DNA of 15,509 nt from a bacterium. GTDB taxonomy: Bacteria > Armatimonadota > Chthonomonadetes > Chthonomonadales > Chthonomonadaceae. The DNA is taken from NCBI GenBank assembly GCA_021805405.1, contig JAJZFK010000029.1, positions 1 to 15,509 of the forward strand, read 5' to 3'. Shown in pieces: positions 6,607-13,952 of the stretch. Below the pieces are notes generated by a model. That model saw only the letters and a program-made list of their open reading frames with translations. It searched no databases and had not been told where the DNA came from. A program made the translations under genes and the position numbers. Positions within the stretch are counted from its first letter, which is position 1; every line of letters starts with the position of its first letter.

Positions 6607-7479
6607 TTGAGAACAATTAATAGATCTTCACACCTTTCTCGGCGCTATGCGGCACAGTTGCTATTAACGGCGTTGGCAGGCGTGGCAGCCACAGGTGCAC
6701 AGGCAGATCGGCCAGTACCACATGGCGCGTTTTTGCTTAACAGGGTTCATTCCGTGGAGCAGCTGGTAAGTGAGGTGCGCAGCAATCCAGTTGTATTGCA
6801 CCGCTATGAAATGGTCTTTTCTATGAGCCGCGCCCAACTATTTAACATGTTTGAGCACCTTAAACTCGTGCGCCTCCCGGCAGATGAAACATTAGAGGTG
6901 TGGTTCATTCACCAGAGCAGAAGCGGTGAGTACTCCGGTTACCACGTGGTAAAACTTCACAAGGGTGACCTGGTCTTCATGAAACCCGGTAATCAACCGA
7001 TGCTTCTGCAGGTTTGTGGCAACATGCTAACCAAGATACCGCGCAATGCAACCGGTAGTCTCGCGCCAACGGGCATACCGAGTACTGTAGATGTAAACGC
7101 CAAGTCTACATTCAACTCGCAATTGGCAATGGCAACTCCGGCTGCCACACCTGCAGAGATTTTGAACGCCGCAACCATGGGTTCGCCAGGTGTTACCGAT
7201 ACCTTACCAGGGCTGATGACTAGTGCAAATCACTGGGTAGCTGGTTTGTTGTGGCTCCTACCACCCGCTGCAGGCGCCACCGCATTCGCTTCCGGAGGCG
7301 GTTCACGAACAACTTCACCCTTGCAGCTTCCATCAGTGCCAGTACCCTCAAGTTCCAGCTCCGGGCAGCCGCCGCTCTTTCCACCCAGTGTTCCTGAAGC
7401 TAGTACGGCTGCTGGTTTGATGTCGGCCATGTTAGCAGGGCTTGTTTTCAAATCGCGATCAACGCGCCCCAAAAAATAG
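6607..7479 (+). CDS. Secreted protein with PEP-CTERM-like C-terminal sorting signal
   Basis: A 290-residue protein starting at TTG. It has a signal peptide (basic n-region with SRR, hydrophobic core about 15-28, likely cleavage after AQA at 33). A compact domain follows (about 40-145, containing HSVEQLVSEVRSNPVVLHRY and GYHVVKLHKGDLVFMKPG); I do not recognise it. Next is an Ala/Thr/Pro-rich low-complexity region with a hydrophobic segment around WVAGLLWLLPP. The C-terminal 29 residues (262-290) have the three-part layout of a PEP-CTERM tail: VPEAST at 262-267, a hydrophobic stretch to Phe281, then a basic KSRSTRPKK end. Ala replaces the second Pro of the classic PEP. PEP-CTERM tails are recognised by exosortases in diderm bacteria that make extracellular matrix. 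The position between two other exported proteins supports a surface role. Confidence 0.78.
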   Translation: MRTINRSSHLSRRYAAQLLLTALAGVAATGAQADRPVPHGAFLLNRVHSVEQLVSEVRSNPVVLHRYEMVFSMSRAQLFNMFEHLKLVRLPADETLEVWFIHQSRSGEYSGYHVVKLHKGDLVFMKPGNQPMLLQVCGNMLTKIPRNATGSLAPTGIPSTVDVNAKSTFNSQLAMATPAATPAEILNAATMGSPGVTDTLPGLMTSANHWVAGLLWLLPPAAGATAFASGGGSRTTSPLQLPSVPVPSSSSSGQPPLFPPSVPEASTAAGLMSAMLAGLVFKSRSTRPKK

Positions 7480-7496
7480 AGAATGGAAATTACAAG

Positions 7497-7604
7497 CTGC
7501 ATATCGCTAAATACTTGTGGGGGTGGCTATTGATTTTGGCTACTCTAACCTGCTTTGGCGTTTTACTGGCTCCCGAGCCGGAGGCATACAGTGTCTACAC
7601 CTAG
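7497..7604 (+). CDS. Possible small membrane peptide overlapping the TPR gene start (doubtful)
   Basis: Between the PEP-CTERM-like gene and the TPR gene, one frame reads a strongly hydrophobic stretch, KYLWGWLLILATLTCF, followed by GVLLAPEPEAYSVYT and a stop at 7602-7604. The frame runs about 35 codons from a CTG at 7497 (29 from a TTG at 7515) and overlaps the TPR start by 14 nt. There is no ATG or GTG and no convincing Shine-Dalgarno. It may be a coupling peptide, a remnant or chance. It is recorded because it fills the 111-bp gap with a transmembrane-like sequence. Confidence 0.2.
   Translation: MHIAKYLWGWLLILATLTCFGVLLAPEPEAYSVYT
7580..7584 (+). promoter_or_regulatory. Shine-Dalgarno GGAGG fixing the GTG start at 7591
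   Basis: GGAGG lies 6 nt before the GTG at 7591. The upstream in-frame TTG at 7555 lacks such a site and would give a poorer signal sequence. A short GGCT/AGCC dyad (7568-7579) sits immediately in front. Confidence 0.72.
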
Positions 7605-10029
7605 ATTTGCTCTAAAACGAAGATTGCTCTACACCTATGGCATCACCTGTGTTCTAACATTCTCAGCCTGCTTGGTACATGCAGTAGGAGTTAGCGCTAA
7701 TTTTAATACCGCCCACAAGTTGTATCTCAAGTGGACTACAAGTCAACAGCCGCAGTACCTTGCTCAGGCTATAACATATCTAAAGCGTGCGGAGGCTCAG
7801 GATCCTAAAAACCCTGTTGTATTACAGTGGATTGGCTACATTTACATTCAACAGAAGCAGTACGCACTGGCCGTTGATCCACTTGCGCGGGCAGCACAGC
7901 AAAGTAACACCCAGGCGCAGCCTTATATCAACCTTGGCTATTGCTATTTCAAGCTTGCTCGATACCAGGACGCTGCCAACGCATTTCAACGTGCAAAAAC
8001 ATCTAACCTGCTTCAGTTAAAATCGGATCCAAAAAACCAGATTTTCCGCATAAATTCTTTTCAAATATACGCGAATTTAGGCAGTTCTCTGTTTCATCTT
8101 AGGGAATTTAGCCGGTCTGCCAAAGCATTCCGAGCCGCCATGAAAGCAGACAGCGCCATTGCAGTGGGTGCATCTAATAATAAGGACTTCAAAATCCTTG
8201 GCATTGATGCACGGCCGGTACGCGAAGGGGTTATTCAGGATGGTCTGGGTGCCGCCTTAGTCGCTGACGGCAATCTCGCGGAAGCCACCGATGCATTGCA
8301 GCAGGCAACTCTTTTGCAACCAGATAATGCAGCATACCGTTCAGACCTAGGTAGGGCGTATGCAAATGCAGCTATTGCAGCACCAGCAGGCAGCGCTTCC
8401 GCCGCAAAGTTGTGGATAGCAGCTTCCCAGGCGGATGCAATGGCTGTTAACCTGGACCCCCAAAATTATCACAACCAGGAATTGTATGCAATTACTCTTG
8501 TAGAACTGAAGAAGTATCCGGAGGCGGTTCGGCAATTTGAAGATGCGGCACGTACCCGGTCTAGTGTTGCACCCACTCACCCAGAATCGTACGATGTTCT
8601 CTTTCACTATGGTGAAGCCTGCCTTTATGATGACAAGTTGAACGAAGCACTGGTACTGTTTACGCGAGCAGCCAAACAGAGACCTAAAAGACCAGCTGCG
8701 TGGGAGTGGGCAGGATACACTGCTCTTCAACGGAAGGACTACACGTCCGCAATTTTCAGTCTTCAGCATGCTGAAGCACTTGTGCCAAGGTCTTCAAAAG
8801 TGCTTTTAAACCTCGGTAAGGCTCAGTTCCTGAATGGCAACTATGCGGATGCACAAACTACGTACACATCGCTGTGTGAGATAGACCCCAACAGTGCCGA
8901 TGCATACTATAACCTCGGAAATTCGTACGTAAAATTAGCCGACTTCACATCGGCGGTTAAGGCATACTCTCGAGCAACCCAGTTAGACCCTAACAGCACC
9001 TCCATCCCTAATGGATTGGCGTATGCGGGTCTTGGCTATGCGTTGGTACATAGCGGTGATTTGCAGCCCGCAGAGGTTGCATTTTCCCGAGCTTTAAACA
9101 TCGATGCAACAAACGTGGATGCAGCTACAGGACTTGCACTTGCCTCAACAACACTCGCCCGTTCCGCAAACACTACTACAGCCTGGAATGCTGCAGCAGA
9201 TGCGTTGAAACGCGCAACTGTGTTAGCCCCTGGGAACGCGGACCTACAGGTCGCTTACGGAGAGTCCCTCGTTCGAAGTAACCAGGACCTGAAGGCACAG
9301 GCCGTACTTATGAAGGCTGTGGCAACAAGCCCCAATAACGGGGTTGCGCTAAAACTGCTGGCCAAGGCACAGCAGAACCAGGGTGATATCGTTGGTGAGA
9401 CTAATACACTCGCGCGCCTTGCGGCAGCGTATCCAACTAATGTGCGGTACCTGCAGCTTCTAGCTAATGCGCAGATGGTTCAACTTGATTACGGTGCTGC
9501 GGCGATAACGTTAACGAGTATCGTTCACGCTCAACCGTCAAACCTGGCCGCAGCATTCCAGCTTTACACGGCACTGTCGCATACAGGGCACATTCACCAG
9601 GCTTTAAACGTTCTGCATACGGCCTCATTGCAGCCTGGACCGGGATCAGCAAAGGCAGTGATTTACAACGCTCTTGGTGATGAGGCTTATAGCAGCGCGC
9701 CAAAGCATGATCACGCGGCGGTAATAACGGCTCAGCACTACTTTTACGAGGCATTAGCTGCGGATCACAGCAGTGTGGATGCATTGAAGGGTTTGGGAGT
9801 AACCGCACTGAAGCTTGGTGCCTTTAAGCACGCAGTCGCGTTTCTTTCTAAGGCAATAGCTGCCAACTCGCAAGATGCGCCCACCTATGTGGCTAGAGGT
9901 TATGCCTACGAACGGCTTCAGAATATAAAAGCTGCCATTACGGACTATCGCGCAGCGCTACAGTTGGACCCCCAAAACGCAGCAGCACGGGCAGATCTTC
10001 AACGGTTTGCAGTACTAACTAAGAGCTGA
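7591..10029 (+). CDS. Large exported TPR-repeat protein
   Basis: An 812-residue protein. The N-terminus has a basic n-region (RFALKRR) and a hydrophobic segment (about 12-35, LLYTYGITCVLTFSACLVHAVGVSA), a signal peptide or anchor that would place the rest in the periplasm. The remainder is almost entirely tetratricopeptide repeats. Clear examples of the pattern W-x-x-x-G/Y-...-A-x-x-x-x-A-...-P are LQWIGYIYIQQKQYALAVDPL, AYYNLGNSYVKLADFTSAVKAY followed by LDPNS, and the last one, TYVARGYAYERLQNIKAAIT, with LDPQN. TPR arrays are protein-protein scaffolds; no catalytic domain is seen. By context it may scaffold assembly or export of the two upstream surface proteins (inference). It ends 18 bp before a strong hairpin terminator, so it is the last gene of the operon. 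Confidence 0.9.
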   Translation: MSTPRFALKRRLLYTYGITCVLTFSACLVHAVGVSANFNTAHKLYLKWTTSQQPQYLAQAITYLKRAEAQDPKNPVVLQWIGYIYIQQKQYALAVDPLARAAQQSNTQAQPYINLGYCYFKLARYQDAANAFQRAKTSNLLQLKSDPKNQIFRINSFQIYANLGSSLFHLREFSRSAKAFRAAMKADSAIAVGASNNKDFKILGIDARPVREGVIQDGLGAALVADGNLAEATDALQQATLLQPDNAAYRSDLGRAYANAAIAAPAGSASAAKLWIAASQADAMAVNLDPQNYHNQELYAITLVELKKYPEAVRQFEDAARTRSSVAPTHPESYDVLFHYGEACLYDDKLNEALVLFTRAAKQRPKRPAAWEWAGYTALQRKDYTSAIFSLQHAEALVPRSSKVLLNLGKAQFLNGNYADAQTTYTSLCEIDPNSADAYYNLGNSYVKLADFTSAVKAYSRATQLDPNSTSIPNGLAYAGLGYALVHSGDLQPAEVAFSRALNIDATNVDAATGLALASTTLARSANTTTAWNAAADALKRATVLAPGNADLQVAYGESLVRSNQDLKAQAVLMKAVATSPNNGVALKLLAKAQQNQGDIVGETNTLARLAAAYPTNVRYLQLLANAQMVQLDYGAAAITLTSIVHAQPSNLAAAFQLYTALSHTGHIHQALNVLHTASLQPGPGSAKAVIYNALGDEAYSSAPKHDHAAVITAQHYFYEALAADHSSVDALKGLGVTALKLGAFKHAVAFLSKAIAANSQDAPTYVARGYAYERLQNIKAAITDYRAALQLDPQNAAARADLQRFAVLTKS

Positions 10030-10047
10030 CTTAGCTCATTTCTAAAA

Positions 10048-10092
10048 GTACGAGCCGGCCCTTATCAATTACGGTAGAGGGCCGGCTCGTAC
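10048..10092 (+). terminator. Perfect 15-bp hairpin terminating the TPR operon
   Basis: GTACGAGCCGGCCCT (10048-10062) and AGGGCCGGCTCGTAC (10078-10092) are exact reverse complements with a 15-nt loop. The hairpin is 18 bp after the TPR stop. Only a short ATTTAT follows, so the U-tract is weak, but the stem is very stable. Confidence 0.75.
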
Positions 10093-10317
10093 CGATTTAT
10101 ACTGCAGGCACCTAGTCCTATGAGGTAAACCTCCTCGGCATTCGTGGTAATCTTACTCGCGAATACTCCTCCATTCTAGGTCAATAATGCAATTTACGCG
10201 ACTAGTTATTTGACCTGCATTGCGCCAATATCTAACGGTAATTTTGGTTATAACATGCAGATTCTGCCTTAAAAACCCGATAGAAACAATGTTAGTTCAG
10301 AACTTATCGAGGAAATA
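10093..10317. other. Leader region of the GH95/DUF5703-like gene
   Basis: No gene is visible. The region holds the short palindrome GAGGTAAACCTC, an AGGTCAA/TTGACCT inverted repeat (10178-10216) and a TATAAC -10 candidate (10249-10254) without a -35 at correct spacing. The Shine-Dalgarno GAGGAA (10309-10314) precedes the ATG at 10318. Confidence 0.45.
10178..10216. repeat. Inverted repeat AGGTCAA...TTGACCT upstream of the GH95-like gene
   Basis: Perfect 7-bp arms (10178-10184 and 10210-10216) separated by 25 nt of AT-rich sequence. It could be a pair of operator half-sites; a chance origin is possible. Confidence 0.3.
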
Positions 10318-12585
10318 ATGGCCGCAACAACATCTGCAGCGACTACACCAGCAGGGGGAACATTCGACCCCAATACCAGAGATAATTGCGTTGCTTTCAA
10401 TGGCACAACTCTAAACGTAGACTATGCCACCTACATTTCGCAACACGATCTGGTCTATGGTGCGCCACCTGCAGCTAGTGCCGCTATGGGCCTTGGTGAC
10501 GGAAACCTGGGAGCTTCAATGTGGTGTCCCGGTAAGCTCTATTGGCATGTACAGAAAACAGATCTTTGGGAAGATCCACCCGCTGGCCGCAATGGCGTAC
10601 CTATCAAGAACCCAGACGCATGGTCAATGCTAGCTGCTGGTGGAGTTTCTATTGGTTCGCAACCTGCAATACTTGCAAACCCAACTCGTTACGAACAGAG
10701 GCTGTCTCTCTATTCTGCTACAGCTACATTGGAATGCGAGTCGTCGGATGGGTCCTGTCAGGTCACGGCATTTGTTTCTACCGACACCGGTGTGCTCGTA
10801 ATTGACTACCATGATCAAACCCTAAAGAACACCGCGAGGTGGATTGAAGTCGATATATGGCGCACCGCCAGCGTATTTGCACTTGGCGACAGCATAGGTA
10901 TTCTGCAGGGGCTGCGAGATCGTAGGTATGCAATGGTAGCTCGCGTGCAGGGGCGCCCCGGAATTAGCCGCATGGTAAACGGTAGAACAGCACGAATCGA
11001 TATACCTCCATCTCGTTCCTGCAATTTTACGATTTACGTTGCAGTTGCAACAACGCCTAAAAATGGTGACCCTGTGTTACACGCAAAAGCGCAAATTGCC
11101 CGTGCTATGGAACAGGGATTTGAGTCACTATTAAAGGAGCACCGTAAACATTGGGCCATATTCTGGCAGCGATCATTTGTGTGCCTAACCAGTTCTACCG
11201 ACCCGTTGGCGCCTTTCGCGGAGAACCTATGGTATCTGCACCTCTATAATTCTGCCTGCTGTTCGGCTGGTACAGATGCTTGCCTGGTGAATGGCGCTAA
11301 CCTGTTAACGAGCGGCGATCGAAGGGATGGGGGTGCAATTTACTCCTGTGCCGATATGCGCTCCCTAATTGCCCCGATGTTGTGTACAAATCACATGGAA
11401 CTTGCTGTACCTGCAGTAGATACACTGAACAGGGTACTTCCTCAGGTGGCAGCAAACACCAGCCTTGAGGACGGTGTTGCGGGTGCAATTTTTCCGCCGC
11501 GGTTCAACCGCTTTGGGTACCCGTTTAAGGCAGCAACAAGCGACGATGCCGACTCGATTTCAGTAACGGACACAGTTCGTATAGCTGAAGGGCTTCGAAC
11601 GTGTCTTTTACTGTGGGAGGCGTACCGATACGCACCGGACCTGGAGTTTCTTAGCGAACGTGTCTATTCGCTTATGCGGGCCACCACAGTGGCCGCCATA
11701 GAAAAAGGCATCGCGAGTAGCGTAACAGATGCTGGGGTAGAGCATTTATCCTCAAGCAAACCTCATGAAGACAACTTCCTATGCCTGCTTCACTCGTCAA
11801 TTCAGGCACTGCTATGGGCATCGCACGAGTTAGATATTGATCAAGATAAAAGAGGCGAATGGCATAAGCTCTGTTCGCAACTGCAGGATAGGGGCTATAT
11901 TGAGGCCGTTCGCACAAACGACGAAGAATCTAGCAGCCGCGTCGCGGAGTTGCGCGAATTCCTTCGCCCAAAGCGGATTGGCGCACAGGGCTGGTTCACT
12001 ACTTCGGGCAATGGGCCTAACTTACAGCTAGGCGCACAATTTGCCGCTAATATCACTGATTTGTTGCTGAAGGAGATCCCTCCTGTGTGGGACCTTTGGG
12101 ATTTGGGGGCTGCTCATGAACATCTTGTCAGTGGAACACTGGATCTGGGTAGGGGAATCCCCGAAAGCTGGAATGCAGCGTATTCGCTCACAGCGCCTGG
12201 CGGTTTCAGAGTTTGTGCTGAGGCCAGACGAGGGACAATTTTCTATGCCGCGATTAGAAGCCTGCTTGGTGGCACGTGCAGGATGAATAATCCCTGGGGT
12301 GAAGGTAAAAAGTTGCGTATTTCCATTGGTAGAACAATCGTAATTGAAACTGCGGAAGCCGTCGTGGAATGGCCAACGATTCGTAATGGTGTTTACCTTG
12401 TAGAACAGTCACAGCACCTGCTTGCCAGAACTGTGAGGATTAAGTTAACTGGTAGAAAGAATACAAAAAGCAAGCAGTTCGGAGACAACGAACTGGGAAT
12501 ACCAGTACCACAGAGGCAGTTCTTGGATGCCGCAGAGGCGAACACCAGAGCAGTATCCCAGCTCACTCGTCTACGCCGATTATAG
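10318..12585 (+). CDS. GH95/DUF5703-like glycoside-hydrolase-fold protein, no signal peptide
   Basis: A 755-residue protein with the architecture of the GH95 (alpha-fucosidase-like)/DUF5703 group. The N-terminal beta-sandwich contains MGLGDGNLGASMWCPGKLYW at 57-76 and then VQKTDLWED, matching the family's PLGNG.LGA... and K/N-TD-LW motifs. A linker around 275-290 leads to a helical (alpha/alpha)6 domain (about 290-620), with LLWEAYRYAPDLEFLSERVY and the family-like GNGPNLQLG. The C-terminal beta-domain has SLTAPGGFRV, then SLLGGTCRMNNPW. Oddities: the N-terminus MAATTSAATTPAGG is not a signal peptide, there are 16 cysteines, and the HRHLSHLY-type block of active GH95 enzymes is not found, so the activity or substrate cannot be named. 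It is probably cytosolic or non-classically exported. It converges on a minus-strand gene 7 bp away. Confidence 0.75.
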   Translation: MAATTSAATTPAGGTFDPNTRDNCVAFNGTTLNVDYATYISQHDLVYGAPPAASAAMGLGDGNLGASMWCPGKLYWHVQKTDLWEDPPAGRNGVPIKNPDAWSMLAAGGVSIGSQPAILANPTRYEQRLSLYSATATLECESSDGSCQVTAFVSTDTGVLVIDYHDQTLKNTARWIEVDIWRTASVFALGDSIGILQGLRDRRYAMVARVQGRPGISRMVNGRTARIDIPPSRSCNFTIYVAVATTPKNGDPVLHAKAQIARAMEQGFESLLKEHRKHWAIFWQRSFVCLTSSTDPLAPFAENLWYLHLYNSACCSAGTDACLVNGANLLTSGDRRDGGAIYSCADMRSLIAPMLCTNHMELAVPAVDTLNRVLPQVAANTSLEDGVAGAIFPPRFNRFGYPFKAATSDDADSISVTDTVRIAEGLRTCLLLWEAYRYAPDLEFLSERVYSLMRATTVAAIEKGIASSVTDAGVEHLSSSKPHEDNFLCLLHSSIQALLWASHELDIDQDKRGEWHKLCSQLQDRGYIEAVRTNDEESSSRVAELREFLRPKRIGAQGWFTTSGNGPNLQLGAQFAANITDLLLKEIPPVWDLWDLGAAHEHLVSGTLDLGRGIPESWNAAYSLTAPGGFRVCAEARRGTIFYAAIRSLLGGTCRMNNPWGEGKKLRISIGRTIVIETAEAVVEWPTIRNGVYLVEQSQHLLARTVRIKLTGRKNTKSKQFGDNELGIPVPQRQFLDAAEANTRAVSQLTRLRRL

Positions 12586-12592
12586 GCCGCCA

Positions 12593-13132
12593 CTAGCCCT
12601 CGTCATCATCGTCCTCATCTTCGGGCATTGAGCCAGCGGTAACTTTATTTTGTAGCAACTTGCGGGCTGCAGATCCACGAATTCGTTCGAAGATATTTAC
12701 AAATATATCCTGCAACGCTGCAGTCTTATAAGGTGCGATAACGCATACATCACAAAGTCTTGAAGGTACTGCATCAGGAAATTCGTCAGGTGCTTTCTCA
12801 CAATCTTCTACGAGCCCAACAATCTTAAGACCAGATGAACGCAAATGTTGAACTGCCCGGAATATTGCAAGAGTTTTCTGACGACCGAAGTCATCTGATA
12901 TAATGAGGATGTCTGGTGGGCGAGGGCCTCGTTGACAGGCACCAACCGCATCTTCCTTATTTAAAAGTACCGTAACGTCCCAGTTCTCAAACTGAACGGC
13001 TCTCTCGGCCCGGCGTCGAAATCGTGGCCGGTGAACTGCGATCACTACCCTAAACGGATTTTTGGCTGGTGGTTCTTCAACTGCCTGCCGTCGCTTCGGG
13101 GCCCGATGGACGGAGGAGGGTCGTTGCTTCAT
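12593..13132 (-). CDS. Degenerate response-regulator receiver-like protein with acidic tail
   Basis: A 179-residue protein. After a basic, proline-containing N-terminus (1-26), residues 27-150 have the alternating beta/alpha pattern of a CheY-like receiver: FRVVIAVH, WDVTVLL, PPDILIISDD, LKIVGLVED and VCVIAPYK. Asp80 (IISD) falls where the phospho-accepting Asp is expected. The two acidic residues normally at the end of beta-1 are replaced by His/Arg (VHRPR), and the invariant Lys before the beta-5 Pro is Ala (IAPYK). Phosphorylation is therefore doubtful and it may be a pseudo-receiver. The C-terminus is a run of acidic residues (171-179). The start overlaps the end of the upstream Sm-like gene by 56 nt, with no strong Shine-Dalgarno of its own, so coupled translation is likely. 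Confidence 0.65.
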   Translation of the reverse strand: MKQRPSSVHRAPKRRQAVEEPPAKNPFRVVIAVHRPRFRRRAERAVQFENWDVTVLLNKEDAVGACQRGPRPPDILIISDDFGRQKTLAIFRAVQHLRSSGLKIVGLVEDCEKAPDEFPDAVPSRLCDVCVIAPYKTAALQDIFVNIFERIRGSAARKLLQNKVTAGSMPEDEDDDDEG

Positions 13133-13376
13133 ATGATTTATCAGTCGCCTCTAGTAGTTTTATTATTCTTACGGCTGCAACAGGAATAACAAGCTGTTCG
13201 CCGTTGTCTTTCAAGAGTTCCAACCAATTGTTATCGAGATAGACAATCTTACCGGTATCCGTATAACTGGAGTAGTTGGAATAATAGATTGTGGCACGGC
13301 TGTGCACAAACCGCAAGGCAAATGTTTCGTCAAATTTTAGTCCTGGCTTCATCACCGGTTGTCGTGGATCATCCAT
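13077..13376 (-). CDS. Small Sm/SH3-barrel-like hypothetical protein
   Basis: A 99-residue protein starting at the ATG at 13376. An upstream in-frame ATG at 13394 is less well placed relative to the GGAG at 13385-13388. The core (about 25-75) looks like a short all-beta domain: TGKIVYLDNNWLELLKDNG followed by EQLVIPVAAVRIIKLLE, a pattern of strand-turn-strand then the 'IP..AVR.I' ending seen in Sm-like/SH3-like small barrels. The tail (80-99) is Thr/Pro/Gly-rich and is encoded in DNA shared with the next gene. The function is unknown. The overlap with the receiver-like gene suggests a two-gene unit. Confidence 0.7.
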   Translation of the reverse strand: MDDPRQPVMKPGLKFDETFALRFVHSRATIYYSNYSSYTDTGKIVYLDNNWLELLKDNGEQLVIPVAAVRIIKLLEATDKSYEATTLLRPSGPEATAGS

Positions 13377-13384
13377 CGCTATTA

Positions 13385-13388
13385 CTCC
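13385..13388 (-). promoter_or_regulatory. Shine-Dalgarno GGAG for the Sm-like gene
   Basis: On the minus strand GTGGAG ends 8 nt before the ATG at 13376, favouring that start over the ATG at 13394, which has no site. Confidence 0.6.
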
Positions 13389-13616
13389 ACACATATACTA
13401 ATGAAATTAAGCGCGGTCGTAGGTACGAAACTTTTATGCTAATTGAGTGGAAGTAACTTACCTGTTTACTCATACTACCTCACTTTATGCAATGCCGGCA
13501 TCTCCAGCCAGCCAGGTACGTTTATGGAAATCACACTTCCTGCAGCCTACGCTATTGAAGTAGGATTCTGATCGTACAGATATCGATGCCTGCCACATAT
13601 GCGTAAAGTTACATAG

Positions 13617-13740
13617 GTACCCCGTGGGTTGCACCACGTAGGCGTAGGTTTAAATGGAAGCGGAAGCATTGCGACTTTAGCCTGCCGATGGTAGACACCA
13701 AAATCGTTGAACCTGTTCAAACGTCCTAGCCCACGGTTAC
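13617..13740. ncRNA. Candidate structured RNA element, closed multi-helix fold (strand unknown)
   Basis: CCGTGGG (13622-13628) and CCCACGG (13730-13736) are perfectly complementary and are flanked by a further GTA/TAC pair (13617-13619, 13738-13740), closing a loop of about 100 nt. Inside are three more helices: AGGTTTAAA/TTTAGCCT (13647-13683, with a GC-GGAA-GC inner loop on the + strand), CGATGGT/ACC-aaa-ATCG (13686-13706), and TTGAA-CCTG-TTCAA (13707-13720). This layout suggests a junction RNA but it matches no class I know. A chance fold cannot be excluded. Confidence 0.3.
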
Positions 13741-13763
13741 TACGTGAAGAACAGCAATAGTCC

Positions 13764-13815
13764 TTTAGCTTGAAATCCTCAAGTGATTACTGTCACATGA
13801 GGATTACAAGCTAAA
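13764..13815. repeat. Long near-perfect inverted repeat (23-position arms, 6-nt loop)
   Basis: Arms 13764-13786 and 13793-13815 pair at 21 of 23 positions. The two mismatches are both A/A. The loop is TTACTG. There is no T-run on either side, so it is not a typical intrinsic terminator. It could be a REP/MITE-like element, an RNA-processing hairpin or a factor-binding dyad. Confidence 0.6.
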
Positions 13816-13919
13816 CGCATAATTGGGTCTATTCGTTCTCAGATAAGTGAAGCATTGAGACAATGTGTTAGCAGGTTTGTGAGGACGTAGGTGCGCTTAG
13901 CGAGACTATTAGTGTTGCA

Positions 13920-13952
13920 CCCGGTAACAGCTAATTCAACACTGTTACCGGG
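13920..13952 (-). terminator. Perfect 11-bp hairpin just downstream of the C11 peptidase gene
   Basis: CCCGGTAACAG (13920-13930) and CTGTTACCGGG (13942-13952) are exact reverse complements with an 11-nt loop, beginning 8 nt after the minus-strand stop at 13961. The position fits a terminator; no U-tract follows on the minus strand, so termination strength is uncertain. Confidence 0.55.

Noticed and set aside
8347..9808. Antisense open frames of 114-140 codons inside the TPR gene
   Set aside because: They lie entirely within well-formed TPR repeats, have no plausible ribosome-binding site, and their proteins look random and Cys-rich.
10220..10254. TTGCGC ... TATAAC as a promoter for the GH95-like gene
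   Set aside because: The spacer is 23 bp, well beyond the functional range of a sigma-70 promoter.
13480..13580. Short + strand ORF of 23 codons starting at the ATGCCGGCAT palindrome
   Set aside because: It has no ribosome-binding site and no recognisable sequence; it is consistent with chance in DNA without a gene.
13656..13673. SRP RNA-like GGAA tetraloop
   Set aside because: The flanking bases do not match the conserved SRP helix 8 asymmetric loops; only the tetraloop is shared.
13706..13726. tRNA T-arm-like GTTCAAAC
   Set aside because: The flanking bases do not form a T-stem, and there is no acceptor stem, D-arm or anticodon arm at proper spacing.
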